From NCBI GenBank assembly GCA_038121105.1, contig JAYONB010000001.1, positions 186,001 to 250,000 of the forward strand: DNA of 64,000 bases, given 5' to 3'. The position numbers were made by a program, and so were the translations under genes. The stretch comes from CALJDF01 sp038121105. Lineage in GTDB: Bacteria > Pseudomonadota > Alphaproteobacteria > SHVP01. The notes beneath the pieces were generated by a model that saw nothing but the letters and a program-made list of their open reading frames with translations, did not search any database and was not told the origin of the DNA. Of this stretch, positions 53,894 through 62,380 are shown piece after piece. Each line of letters begins with the position of its first letter. The first letter of the stretch is position 1.

Positions 53894-54658
53894 CTAGCGA
53901 TCCGCCAACAGTTCGACAAAGCGGACCTCGAAATGATCGAGGAACCAGATCATGGTGGGCGCCAACACCAGACCGAAGATGATCAGCGCCAGGAAAATCT
54001 GCAGCGGGATCGCAATGAAGAATATCTGAATTTGCGGCAGCAACCGCGCCAGAATGCCAAGGCCGATATAGAAGACAAGGCCGTACACGATGAACGGCGC
54101 AGCAATTTGAATACCTATCCGAAAAGAACTTGAGACGTACCGGACCGCAAGCGCCGCGAAATCGCCGACTGGCGGTAATTGGCCCGGCGTGAAAAGGACA
54201 TATGAGTCCGCAAGCGCCCGAATCATCATCATATGAAGGCCGGTCGCGAAGATCAGGACTAGTCCTAAGAGTGTCAGAAAGGTCGCGATGAGGGCGCCCT
54301 GGGTGCCTTGCGTCGGGTCGACGAAGAGCGCGAACCCTAAGCTCGACTGAAAGGCAATAACCGTTCCCGCAACGTGAAGCGCGCTCATCATCAAACGCGC
54401 GGCCGCGCCGATGAGGATGCCGACGACAAGCTCGCCGAGGATCAACATAAGAAGTTCAAGTGGCGTCGCTGGAAGGATCGGCAACGTCCCGATCACCAAA
54501 GGTGAGATGGCAACCGTCAATACCGCCGCGGCCGCAAGTCGAACCTGGACCGAAACATACGCTTCGCCAATGCCCGGCATCAGCATCAGCGCCGCCGCAA
54601 GGCGGACGAAAACGAGGAAAATCGCGAATACGTCGAGCGGAAGCAGTTCGGCCAGCAT
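53894..54658 (-). CDS. fliR: Flagellar export gate protein FliR
   Basis: A 254-residue protein with about six hydrophobic segments. Typical family features are the FVRLAAALMLMPGIGEAYVSVQVR N-terminal region (positions 17-40) and the FVDPTQGTQGALIATFL block. FliR forms the export gate with FliP and FliQ at the base of the rod. It follows fliQ by 15 bases and is adjacent to flhB, to which it is fused in some bacteria. Confidence 0.96.
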   Translation of the reverse strand: MLAELLPLDVFAIFLVFVRLAAALMLMPGIGEAYVSVQVRLAAAAVLTVAISPLVIGTLPILPATPLELLMLILGELVVGILIGAAARLMMSALHVAGTVIAFQSSLGFALFVDPTQGTQGALIATFLTLLGLVLIFATGLHMMMIRALADSYVLFTPGQLPPVGDFAALAVRYVSSSFRIGIQIAAPFIVYGLVFYIGLGILARLLPQIQIFFIAIPLQIFLALIIFGLVLAPTMIWFLDHFEVRFVELLADR

Positions 54659-54673
54659 GAAACGCGCCGGTCC

Positions 54674-54940
54674 CTATGCGCCGTTGATGATCATTTGGGA
54701 GATTCGCTCCATAAAACCGGTGACCTGACGAATCATGAACGGCAGCAACACCAGCAGCGAGAGGAAGGTCACCAGGATTTTCGGGACAAACGTGAGGGTC
54801 ATTTCCTGAATCTGGGTCAACGCCTGAAAAAGCGCGATAACCAGACCCACGCCAAGGCTGATCAACATCAGCGGTCCAACCGTGAACAAGAGGACCGTGA
54901 TCCCGTCGCGGGACAAATCCAGAAAATCACCGATCGTCAT
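54674..54940 (-). CDS. fliQ: Flagellar export gate protein FliQ
   Basis: An 88-residue protein with two hydrophobic hairpin helices, including LMLISLGVGLVIALFQALTQ and the conserved QIQEMTLTFVPK turn. Four copies assemble with FliP and FliR in the export gate. It lies 3 bases after fliE. Length and turn sequence are standard. Confidence 0.96.
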   Translation of the reverse strand: MTIGDFLDLSRDGITVLLFTVGPLMLISLGVGLVIALFQALTQIQEMTLTFVPKILVTFLSLLVLLPFMIRQVTGFMERISQMIINGA

Positions 54941-54943
54941 GGC

Positions 54944-55261
54944 TTAGACCGGCATCCGGATGATGTTCTGATAGGCCTGAATGATGCGATCCCGGACGGC
55001 GATCGCCGTCTCCAACGTCACTTCGGCGTTGGTAACAGCCGTAACGACGTCGACGATGTCGGTGCTCTTGTTAAGCGATTTGGTCGCCTGCACTTCCGAA
55101 GTGTTGGTCCGATCAATGCCGTCCACGGCAACTTGGCGCATCAACTCGGAAAAACTCTGTCCATTCACCTTCGGTGTGCCGACGCCGTGCGGTTGAAAGG
55201 CCTGGTTCTTGACCGCACCAGCGGCCGGAAACGCAACGTTCAGAATGGGCGCTGTGGCCAT
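54944..55261 (-). CDS. fliE: Flagellar hook-basal body protein FliE
   Basis: A 105-residue protein. The C-terminal region DIVDVVTAVTNAEVTLETAI followed by RDRIIQAYQNIIRMPV is the FliE signature. FliE joins the MS ring to the rod and is the first protein secreted through the gate. It lies between flgC (25-base gap) and fliQ (3-base gap). Confidence 0.95.
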   Translation of the reverse strand: MATAPILNVAFPAAGAVKNQAFQPHGVGTPKVNGQSFSELMRQVAVDGIDRTNTSEVQATKSLNKSTDIVDVVTAVTNAEVTLETAIAVRDRIIQAYQNIIRMPV

Positions 55262-55286
55262 ATCGCAATCCTCCTAGGAAAACGTA

Positions 55287-55709
55287 TTAGTTGTTGAGAA
55301 TGCCGATGGTGCGCATGAGCATCGAGCGCGCCGTCTCGAGCGCGTTGACGTTCGCCTCGTAGCTGCGCTGCGCTTCGCGCATATCCATTGCTTCGATCAG
55401 TGTGTTGACATTCGGCTTGAGCACATACCCGTCGTTGTCCGCACCGGGATGGCCAGGATCGTAGACTTTGCTGAAATCCGACCGATCGAAGCCCACCTTC
55501 TTGATCTTGACCAAATCGACGTTCTGCTCGCGATCGAGAAGGCTTTTGAAACTCACTGTCTTGCGCCGATAGGGGTCGAGCCCCGGCGCCTGCGGCAACG
55601 AGTCGGCGTTGGCCATGTTCTCCGCGATAACACGCATGCGTTCGCTCTGTGCGCGCAGGCCCGACGCCGACACCATGATCGACTTAATGAGTTGGGTTTC
55701 GTTCGGCAT
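55287..55709 (-). CDS. flgC: Flagellar basal-body rod protein FlgC
   Basis: A 140-residue proximal rod protein. The N-terminal rod motif is SASGLRAQSERMRVIAENMANADS, and the C-terminal helix (MDMREAQRSYEANVNALETARSML region) packs against it. The central insertion with YVLKPNVNTLIEAM is typical of FlgC. It follows flgB by 19 bases. Confidence 0.96.
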   Translation of the reverse strand: MPNETQLIKSIMVSASGLRAQSERMRVIAENMANADSLPQAPGLDPYRRKTVSFKSLLDREQNVDLVKIKKVGFDRSDFSKVYDPGHPGADNDGYVLKPNVNTLIEAMDMREAQRSYEANVNALETARSMLMRTIGILNN

Positions 55710-55728
55710 GATCTAGTCCTTCGTTACG

Positions 55729-56133
55729 CTAGGCGCCGCGACCCAACGCCGTGCGCAGCATGCCGACGTGTTTGCGGTAAAGCCGGGTCATCAGTTCGTA
55801 GTCGACCTGAGTCGAGGAGACGAGCATCGCTTGCTCCTCCAGCACTACGCCGTTGCCCGACGGTTCGGACGTGAACTTCTTGTTCTCTTTGTCCCGATAC
55901 TCACCGCGTTGGGAGTTGGGATCGGGGATATGAGACGGACTAGACACGCTCATCTTCAACTTTCGGTCGTGCTCTCGCGCAAGGTCAGCGAAATCGAGCG
56001 GCGCTAAGTCGTGGGCGACGTAGTCTGGCGTATCGGCATTCGCGATGTTCTGCGACAAGACTTTCTGGCGTTGGTTCAGCCAGTCCATCTGGGTCGTAAT
56101 CATCTTAAGAACGGGAATTTTGTTGAGATCCAT
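55729..56133 (-). CDS. flgB: Flagellar basal-body rod protein FlgB
   Basis: A 134-residue proximal rod protein. LNQRQKVLSQNIANADTPDYVAHDL near the N-terminus is the FlgB/rod signature, and the C-terminal helix ends KHVGMLRTALGR. It is the first gene of the minus-strand flagellar operon. The 190 bases upstream carry two CtrA-type boxes and divergent promoters. Confidence 0.96.
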   Translation of the reverse strand: MDLNKIPVLKMITTQMDWLNQRQKVLSQNIANADTPDYVAHDLAPLDFADLAREHDRKLKMSVSSPSHIPDPNSQRGEYRDKENKKFTSEPSGNGVVLEEQAMLVSSTQVDYELMTRLYRKHVGMLRTALGRGA

Positions 56134-56189
56134 GGCACTTCCGCAGTTGCGGCTGATTGCTGACGTGCCTGAATTCTCGGTGGTCTGCG

Positions 56190-56204
56190 TTAAGGAAAGG
56201 TAAA
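56190..56204. promoter_or_regulatory. CtrA-type box at the flgB promoter
   Basis: TTAA-N7-TAAA on the plus strand (TTTA-N7-TTAA on the flgB strand) matches seven of eight positions of the CtrA consensus TTAA-N7-TTAA. A GAGAAT (complement of 56173-56178) lies about 17 bases further toward flgB, so this box would cover the -35 of an flgB promoter. Confidence 0.5.
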
Positions 56205-56256
56205 GTTTGCCGCCCTGCGGTTTATGCCCGGCAACAATTGCCTGAACCGCGCAAAA

Positions 56257-56275
56257 TTAAGGTGGCGTTAACCAT
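56257..56275. promoter_or_regulatory. Consensus CtrA box at the flhB-like/fliO/fliP promoter
   Basis: TTAA (56257-56260), seven bases, then TTAACCAT (56268-56275). This is an exact match to the CtrA consensus TTAA-N7-TTAA, with the extended half-site TTAACCAT. A CATAAT -10 element lies at 56283-56288, so the box overlaps the -35 position, the arrangement seen at CtrA-activated promoters. It sits 49 bases before the plus-strand ATG. Confidence 0.65.
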
Positions 56276-56323
56276 ATGCGCCCATAATCCGCGAAGCTTT
56301 GGCGGACTAAGAAACCCCTTTCG

Positions 56324-56626
56324 ATGACCAAACCCCCTACCCCCGAACCCAAGACGCCAAGAGATGTGGCAGTCGCCGTTCAGGGCGATAGCCAGCCAAC
56401 CGGCGAACTGGGGCGTGTGGTGGCATCGGGGCACGGAGAGATCGCCCGCCAGATCATTGAGATCGCGGCCCAACACGGGATCGAGATTCGGAAGGACGCC
56501 GATCTCGCCGAGGTGCTGGCCGTTCTGGAAACCGACAGCCCGATACCGCCCGAGGTTATGGCCGTTGTCGCCGAACTCCTCGGGTACGTGTATCGCGCAA
56601 ACAACGAAGCAATGGCGGACGAATGA
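56324..56626 (+). CDS. Small FlhB-like protein (C-terminal domain of export switch only)
   Basis: A 100-residue protein whose last ~75 residues follow the FlhB cytoplasmic domain after the cleavage site: VVASGHGEIARQIIEIAAQHGIEIRKDADLAEVLAVLE, then PEVMAVVAELLGYVYRAN. There are no membrane helices, and no NPTH motif. Such stand-alone FlhB-like proteins (FlhX/YlqH type) can partly substitute for the FlhB C-terminal half in other bacteria. It is the first plus-strand gene of this flagellar unit, just downstream of a CtrA box, and overlaps the next gene by four bases. Confidence 0.82.
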   Translation: MTKPPTPEPKTPRDVAVAVQGDSQPTGELGRVVASGHGEIARQIIEIAAQHGIEIRKDADLAEVLAVLETDSPIPPEVMAVVAELLGYVYRANNEAMADE

Positions 56627-56925
56627 TGAAAAATCCAATTCAAGACCCCAACGCTGAAATCGAAGACATCGAGCGCCTCGTCGGCGAGGCCCTCGAACGC
56701 GCTGGTGACGGCACTGCCGTAACCCTCAGCGATCTGGACGATCGCGCCAACCGCTTGTGCGAGTGCTTGTTGGCGCTTCCCGCGCTGGAGGCCCGACCTT
56801 ATGCAGCCCGACTAGAAAGCCTGATCGACCGCATGAACGCGCTGGAAGATGCGATGGCCGCGAACTTCAACGCCCTTTCCTCCGGGGTCGGTCCGTTCGG
56901 GCCGGTCCTTCAGGCCAATAGATAA
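56623..56925 (+). CDS. Small protein of unknown function in the fliO-fliP unit
   Basis: A 100-residue acidic, largely helical protein with no signal or membrane segment. Two adjacent ATGs (56623 and 56626) are both possible; the first overlaps the FlhB-like stop. Heptad-like spacing of leucines in RLESLIDRMNALEDAM suggests a short coiled coil. Its length and helical, acidic character recall flagellar chaperones or adaptors, but I see no motif that identifies it. Translational coupling to a flagellar gene and 15-base spacing to fliO argue for a role in flagellar assembly. Confidence 0.72.
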   Translation: MMKNPIQDPNAEIEDIERLVGEALERAGDGTAVTLSDLDDRANRLCECLLALPALEARPYAARLESLIDRMNALEDAMAANFNALSSGVGPFGPVLQANR

Positions 56926-56940
56926 GACCGGTCGCGCGGT

Positions 56941-57315
56941 ATGGATCTCGATCAAATCATGCGCGGGTTGCTCGCCCTTGTCTTTGTACTTGGGCTGATT
57001 GGCGGCATCACGCTCCTAGCAAAGCGCTTCGGCTTTACACCGCGTGCCACGCTGCCCAAACGCACCGGTCGTGGCGGTTCGAAAACTGCGAATAGCCGGC
57101 GGTTGGCGATCGTCGAGGTCCTTCCTGTCGATGCGAAACGGCGTCTGATTTTGCTTCGGCACGACGACAAAGAACATCTTGTGATGCTGGGCGCGGACCG
57201 CGAGCTGCTGATCGAGTCAGGTGCAACCGCGCCCGACCTCTCCGACCCGCTTTCCGACGACGATCTCCAAAACGTCCGCAGCCTGCGAGGTAACGGCCCG
57301 GGAGGCCAAAGTTAA
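56941..57315 (+). CDS. fliO: Flagellar biosynthesis protein FliO
   Basis: A 124-residue protein. One membrane helix at about 9-26 is followed by a basic linker and a cytoplasmic beta domain. That domain has RRLAIVEVLPVDAKRRLILL and HLVMLGADRELLIE, the FliO pattern. FliO assists FliP oligomerisation during gate assembly. It precedes fliP with a one-base stop/start overlap, the standard arrangement. Confidence 0.9.
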   Translation: MDLDQIMRGLLALVFVLGLIGGITLLAKRFGFTPRATLPKRTGRGGSKTANSRRLAIVEVLPVDAKRRLILLRHDDKEHLVMLGADRELLIESGATAPDLSDPLSDDDLQNVRSLRGNGPGGQS

Positions 57316-58061
57316 TGTTCACACGCTCCGGAATCCTGCGCCTTGCTCTTGCTGCAACAGCAGCTCTGATCGCCCTCACTTCGACGGCAGCCGCGCAGGA
57401 ATTCTCGTTCGATCTCGGACCCGAGGCCGGCCCTCTGACCGGGCGAATTTTGCAGATCGTTGCGCTCGTCACGGTCATCGCACTGGCCCCGTCCCTTCTC
57501 GTGGTGATGACGTCTTTCACGCGAATCGTCGTGGTGCTATCTCTTTTGCGTAGCGCGATGGGCGTACAGCAGACCCCCCCCAATGTGGTCATTATCGGCC
57601 TCGCCCTGTTCCTCACAAGTTACGTGATGGCGCCGACGTTCGAGTCGGCCTACCAAGAAGGCATTCTTCCGCTTATCAACGATGAGATTGGCGAGACCGA
57701 AGCGTTCGAACGTATTTCCGTTCCCGTCCATGCGTTCATGTTGGGTCAGGTGCGGGAGAAAGATCTCGGTCTCTTCCTCGATCTAACCGGCTCCGAACTT
57801 CCTGAAGAACCCTCGACCACGCCCTTCCGGGCGCTCATCCCGGCCTTCTTGATCAGCGAACTTCGACGGGCGTTCGAGATCGGTTTCCTTCTTTTCATTC
57901 CGTTCATCATCATCGACATGGTGGTTGCGTCGGTTCTGATGTCGATGGGCATGATGATGCTCCCCCCCATCTTGATCTCGCTACCCTTCAAGCTGGTGTT
58001 CTTCGTACTGGTCGACGGCTGGAATCTCGTCACCAACAGCTTGGTGCTGAGTTTCGGCTAA
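57315..58061 (+). CDS. fliP: Flagellar export gate protein FliP
   Basis: A 248-residue protein with a cleavable signal peptide (ending near TAAAQE) and four membrane segments. Signatures are SFTRIVVVLSLLRSAMGVQQTPPN, the FMLGQVREKDLGLF region, ALIPAFLISELRRAFEIGFL and MMLPPILISLPFKLVFFVLVDGW. It forms the pentameric core of the export gate. Its stop overlaps the convergent hydrolase stop by four bases (58058-58061). Confidence 0.97.
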   Translation: MFTRSGILRLALAATAALIALTSTAAAQEFSFDLGPEAGPLTGRILQIVALVTVIALAPSLLVVMTSFTRIVVVLSLLRSAMGVQQTPPNVVIIGLALFLTSYVMAPTFESAYQEGILPLINDEIGETEAFERISVPVHAFMLGQVREKDLGLFLDLTGSELPEEPSTTPFRALIPAFLISELRRAFEIGFLLFIPFIIIDMVVASVLMSMGMMMLPPILISLPFKLVFFVLVDGWNLVTNSLVLSFG

Positions 58062-58765
58062 CGAGCGGCTGCGATCTCCAGCAACATCGCGGTCAGCGCC
58101 TCAGGAGCGCCGATCATTGCGTCGTGGCCGGCTTCAATCTCGCAGTACTCCCAATCGAGCGACGAACGCGCCCGCTCAGCCGACAAGCTGATCGGACGTT
58201 CCGTCGGAAGCGTGCACCTGATGAAGGTCTTCGGTATCCGATCGTAGCCGTTCCCGCACCGCCTGACCGGGTCACACCAGCTCTTGAAGGGATGCGGCAC
58301 CAAGCGGCGTTCGAGCCAGGCCAGGTCTTTGGGGTCGGTGATACCAAGGAAGTCGTATGCCGGGGGCATCCAACCGGTTTCGCCCGCAACGCGTCGCCAG
58401 CGCTCTTGTATTTCGGGCGCCACCGTATCCATCCCCGCTTCACCTTCGTTTGGCACAGCACCATCAAGACAAACCACCTTGCGAAGGCGCCCCGCGGAAC
58501 GATCGCAGATCCCCGGCAATAAGAGGCCGGCGTAGCTATGCCCGACGAGAATGACGTCCGTCAGCTCCTCGGTATCGAGCACCCTGACGATGTCCTCGGT
58601 ATGCGTATCAAGGCCGATATCACAGCGCGCCAAATGGACACGCTCGCCTAGGCCGGTGAGCGTGGGGGTAAGGACGTTATGCCCAGCCAGTCGCAGTCGA
58701 TGCTTTACCCGCACCCAACACCAGCCGCCATGCCAGGCGCCGTGAACAAGAACGAACGTCGTCAT
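58058..58765 (-). CDS. Alpha/beta-fold hydrolase (salicylate-esterase-like)
   Basis: About 235 residues. It opens FVLVHGAWHGGWCW, the hallmark of the MES/HNL (plant methylesterase and hydroxynitrile-lyase) type. The nucleophile serine is in GHSYAGLLL near residue 80, and a late GHDAMI supplies the base. The ATG at 58765 or 58771 is likely; the frame is open to 58951. The gene separates the two flagellar clusters, is convergent with fliP, and its function appears unrelated to motility. The substrate is unknown. Confidence 0.82.
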   Translation of the reverse strand: MTTFVLVHGAWHGGWCWVRVKHRLRLAGHNVLTPTLTGLGERVHLARCDIGLDTHTEDIVRVLDTEELTDVILVGHSYAGLLLPGICDRSAGRLRKVVCLDGAVPNEGEAGMDTVAPEIQERWRRVAGETGWMPPAYDFLGITDPKDLAWLERRLVPHPFKSWCDPVRRCGNGYDRIPKTFIRCTLPTERPISLSAERARSSLDWEYCEIEAGHDAMIGAPEALTAMLLEIAAAR

Positions 58766-58793
58766 AGGCATTGATGTCGTCAGCGCACCGGTC

Positions 58794-61700
58794 CTAGTTG
58801 ATTGCGCCGACGCCATCCTGTTGGAGGTCGCTACGATAGCGCTCCATAAAGGAGTCCAGCGTGTCGATTTGAGCGATCCGGCTTGCAACTTCACGGAATC
58901 CGATGGATGCGCGATCCGGATTGGATGTGAGAACTTCGAACCCGGTGGCATCTTCGGTGGCGGCCATCAGCGAACCATAGCGGGCACGGACGCTATCGAT
59001 CGCCGCCTTGTCGTTAGCCAATGCATAGGCGACCGTCATTTGCATTACCTGGTTGCGCTCCTGCCTCGAGAGCGCACTGTCGCTTTGATGGCGATTGCCC
59101 AGCACGGTCTCGAAGCCCTCCGCCGCGCGTGGCCAGTCGCTGGTACTCCAGTAGATATCCGCCTTTAGCGCGTTGGCTTCATCCGTTTCGTCGCGCGCGA
59201 TCAACCTTTGCGCATCTTCGAACCGCTGCAGCTCGACCAGTGCGCGGGTTTGGAGATACCGCCGCTCTCGCAGGAGCGAACCCGGAATGGCGCGAAACCG
59301 GCTCTTGTCGAGCGCTTCGAGCGCCTTCTCCGGTTGCCGGTCGAGTAAATAGATCGCCGCAAGCTTGGCGGCGACGCGCGCTTTTTCGGCGCCCCTCAAG
59401 CGGAAGTTTACTTGGAAGTCGATGAGTTCTGCGGCACGCCCCAGCAGGTCAACCGAAACCAAACGGTCGGCAAGGTTGCGAACCATTTGGTCGCCGTCCG
59501 AGCCCACCGGCGTCAGTTCACGAAAATCGAAATAAAGACCAAGTGCCGCGACCGGTCCCATCTGTTCGGAATCACCATCCAAGTAGAGTCGGCGATAGAC
59601 CGCCTCCATTTCGTCGCCGGCTTCGCGCGACTCCGGGGTTCCCTCGAACGTATTGGCGATTGCGCGGAGCGTTTCGAGCCCAGCCCGATAGTTCCCCGAC
59701 TCCAAGTGCATGTCCTTTAGCTGCTGGAGAAGTTCCAGCTCAAAGCGACCACCACGCCAGACGTGCTCAAGCCGTTGCAGGCGATTGATCGCTTGCTCTT
59801 GATCGATCTCACCCTCGGACAACAGATAGTTGGTTCGAACGATATCCGCCTCGGCCCAGATAGGTCGTACGCGCTCGCCGACTACTTCCTCGAGCATCGC
59901 CAATCCGCCTTCCGGGTCTCCGCTGGCGATTCGAGCTTCGCCCACCACCAATTTTGCTTCACTGATCAGTGACGGGGTTGCCCCGGGATGCTGTTCGATC
60001 CCGGTCAGCTCTGCTTCTACCGTGTCTATATCTTCGCTCTTTAGTGCTGCACGGGCTGCGAGCACTTTGAACTTGGCCTGCTGCTTCGCGGGCACCGCCG
60101 GAATAGCAAACGCGCCGATAGCGAATTCCTGTTGAGCGGCGCTCCAATCGCCGCGTTCGGCAAATACCGCGCCACGCCACAACGACACCCCAGGATCTGC
60201 GCTGAACGCGGGATCAAGCAAGTCTTCCGCGGCCTCATCGGTGCGTCCCATCAGGAAGCGCGACGCACCGCGCACCGCCCGGTAGGTCAGGTCTTGTTCG
60301 ATCGTGGGGTTTTCTTCCGCCAGGACGCGCAGCACCCCGATCGCCTCGGGCGCCAGGCCATGCGCAAAATAGAATCGCGCCAAGTCCCACTGCGCCTCGG
60401 CGCGACGTGAGTCCGGCGCATTGGAAAGTGCGAGATTCAGTGCCCCGATCTGCTCGCGGTATTCGTCTTCTTCGCCGCGCCGCCAGGCGTGGTAATCCAG
60501 CAGCGAATCGATACCTGCCAAGGCGGCGTTTTCGCCCTCTTCATCGTGAACACCGCCACTCTCGTCTGCGGCGTGATCTTCGGTGTCGTCGTCATGACCT
60601 TCAGCCGCTGCCTCGCCGCTATCGCCGTCAGTTGCTGGCGAAGCAGCCGCAATCGACGGCTCTTGGAGACCGTCCTGCGACAAGAAGAGGCCCTCAGGCG
60701 CCGTCACCTCGACGAGAGATGGCGTCGCGGTAACGGTCACAACATCCGACCAGCGCTCGACCGCTACGCCTTGAGCCGTCGCAAGGACCCGGAATTGCGC
60801 AAAAGCACGTTCGGCAACGACACCGGATGCCGCCCGTAAACTTGGTACGACGGTAATGGCATCCCCGACTTCGGGATCGCCCACCTCAATGAGATGACCG
60901 ACATCAGACATCGGCAGCGCGACGCGCGCCTGACCGGTAGGACCGGCCTCACGCCGGACCGGCACGGGATGCGCCGGTGGCGTCGGCGAGAGCCCAAAAT
61001 CAAGCCGCCACGTCCCACCGACCCGAGACACACCCGAGAGAAAGAGATCCGGTCGCAGCCTCATTCTTAGGGCGGCAGCCCCCTCTGCATCTACGGCGGC
61101 GACAAGAAAGATCGACTCAGACAAGCTTTGCGGGACCGGCTGCAGATCGAGTGCAACTTTTTGATCGAATACCGCCCAGACAAATCCAGCCCTTTCGAAA
61201 AAGGCCGCCGCGACCGGCGCCGCCGACTCGAAACGTGCTGAGATCGCGCCTTCCTCGTCTAAGAACGAGACCTGCAGGGTCCCACCTTGTTGCGGGTCCG
61301 CGCGTCCGGCACCGGCGCTGCCGGTTGCCGATGCCTCGCGAGTGGGCGCGGGTGCCGGCGATGTCGTCACTGGGGTCACCGGGGCCGCAGGAACCTTCGG
61401 CGGCTTGCTTTCGGTCTTCGCCGGCGCAGGTCGCGCAGAGGCGACACGAGATGGCGCACCGCCAAGAATATCGACGACGACCGAGCGACCGTTGCGGAAA
61501 TGGCGCACACGGCTCGCCTCATCGACGTCAATCGCAACCACAGCGCCACGGTCGCCAACCCGTCCCGTGACCGACGCGATCCGTGGCAACTCGCCCGCCG
61601 ACAACTTGCGGGAAAAACCGAAATTGGCTTGCCGGTCGAACTGCACCGATACGGTACCGCCCGACTTGTTCACGTCATACGCGACGTCGGTAGGCCAGTC

Positions 61701-62288
61701 GAAGACCACCCGTGTGTAGGTATCGTGGACGCCCGCCCGGACGCGAATGGATGATGCATCGCTTGGAGGTACCGACGGCGCCACCTGACGTGGCGGCGCC
61801 TGGCGCGCGGGCGGCGGTGAGGCCGCTTGGCGGGGCGGTGGCGCGGCTGCGGCACGCGGTGGAGCGGTACTTGTCGCAGCCGGCGTTACGATATCGAAAA
61901 TAACCGAAGCGCCGTTGACGGTTGTCTTGATCTGAAAAGCGGCGCTCATCAATAGGGTTACGGAACGTCCGTCCCCTTCGACCCGGGCGTCGAGAACGAT
62001 ATCACCCAGCGTGTTGGTTATCGGTGACAGGTCCGCCGTCAACGACCGTTCGAACTCAATGACAAGTAGATCGCCCCCAGCCTGCGCTTGGTAGGCCACA
62101 GGCGCCGGCCAGTCGAAAACGATCCGAGAGAAAGTCGGGCCTTGGAAGGCGCGCGCAAGAACCGTCTCCTGCGCCTGTCCCGTCGACGGTGCCATTGCCG
62201 CAGCCACGCCCAGAGCTAGGACGAAGACCTGAAGAAGCCCCGCTACCAACCGCATTGAGGAAGATTTCTTTGTTTGCGCGGTCGCCAC
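58794..62288 (-). CDS. Large secreted protein with three AMIN-like beta repeats and a TPR tail, in a flagellar-motor cluster
   Basis: An 1164-residue protein. A signal or anchor segment at about 13-38 precedes three beta-rich repeats: 44-135, 181-277 and 336-433. The first two share FSRIVFDWPAPVAY / YTRVVFDWPTDVAY openings and similar endings. Pro/Ala-rich linkers separate them, and a strongly acidic stretch lies near 555-595. From ~600 to the end are helical repeats of TPR type. The beta repeats resemble AMIN domains, which place periplasmic proteins on peptidoglycan. It lies 92 bases after the MotE-like gene in the fliM cluster, so a periplasmic motor or stator role is likely. GTG 62288 or ATG 62255 may start it. 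Confidence 0.8.
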   Translation of the reverse strand: MATAQTKKSSSMRLVAGLLQVFVLALGVAAAMAPSTGQAQETVLARAFQGPTFSRIVFDWPAPVAYQAQAGGDLLVIEFERSLTADLSPITNTLGDIVLDARVEGDGRSVTLLMSAAFQIKTTVNGASVIFDIVTPAATSTAPPRAAAAPPPRQAASPPPARQAPPRQVAPSVPPSDASSIRVRAGVHDTYTRVVFDWPTDVAYDVNKSGGTVSVQFDRQANFGFSRKLSAGELPRIASVTGRVGDRGAVVAIDVDEASRVRHFRNGRSVVVDILGGAPSRVASARPAPAKTESKPPKVPAAPVTPVTTSPAPAPTREASATGSAGAGRADPQQGGTLQVSFLDEEGAISARFESAAPVAAAFFERAGFVWAVFDQKVALDLQPVPQSLSESIFLVAAVDAEGAAALRMRLRPDLFLSGVSRVGGTWRLDFGLSPTPPAHPVPVRREAGPTGQARVALPMSDVGHLIEVGDPEVGDAITVVPSLRAASGVVAERAFAQFRVLATAQGVAVERWSDVVTVTATPSLVEVTAPEGLFLSQDGLQEPSIAAASPATDGDSGEAAAEGHDDDTEDHAADESGGVHDEEGENAALAGIDSLLDYHAWRRGEEDEYREQIGALNLALSNAPDSRRAEAQWDLARFYFAHGLAPEAIGVLRVLAEENPTIEQDLTYRAVRGASRFLMGRTDEAAEDLLDPAFSADPGVSLWRGAVFAERGDWSAAQQEFAIGAFAIPAVPAKQQAKFKVLAARAALKSEDIDTVEAELTGIEQHPGATPSLISEAKLVVGEARIASGDPEGGLAMLEEVVGERVRPIWAEADIVRTNYLLSEGEIDQEQAINRLQRLEHVWRGGRFELELLQQLKDMHLESGNYRAGLETLRAIANTFEGTPESREAGDEMEAVYRRLYLDGDSEQMGPVAALGLYFDFRELTPVGSDGDQMVRNLADRLVSVDLLGRAAELIDFQVNFRLRGAEKARVAAKLAAIYLLDRQPEKALEALDKSRFRAIPGSLLRERRYLQTRALVELQRFEDAQRLIARDETDEANALKADIYWSTSDWPRAAEGFETVLGNRHQSDSALSRQERNQVMQMTVAYALANDKAAIDSVRARYGSLMAATEDATGFEVLTSNPDRASIGFREVASRIAQIDTLDSFMERYRSDLQQDGVGAIN

Positions 62289-62380
62289 GCGTCCCGACCG
62301 ATTGCCGACAATAACTCGATCAACAATATCAATAGTTTGTGGCGCTTAGAAGCGATACCACCACAACAGGGGTCAACGGC

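Noticed and set aside
56133..56150. TGGCAC...TTGC, resembling a sigma-54 promoter near flgB
   Set aside because: The spacer is eight bases instead of about five, and the element overlaps the flgB start codon while pointing away from flgB.
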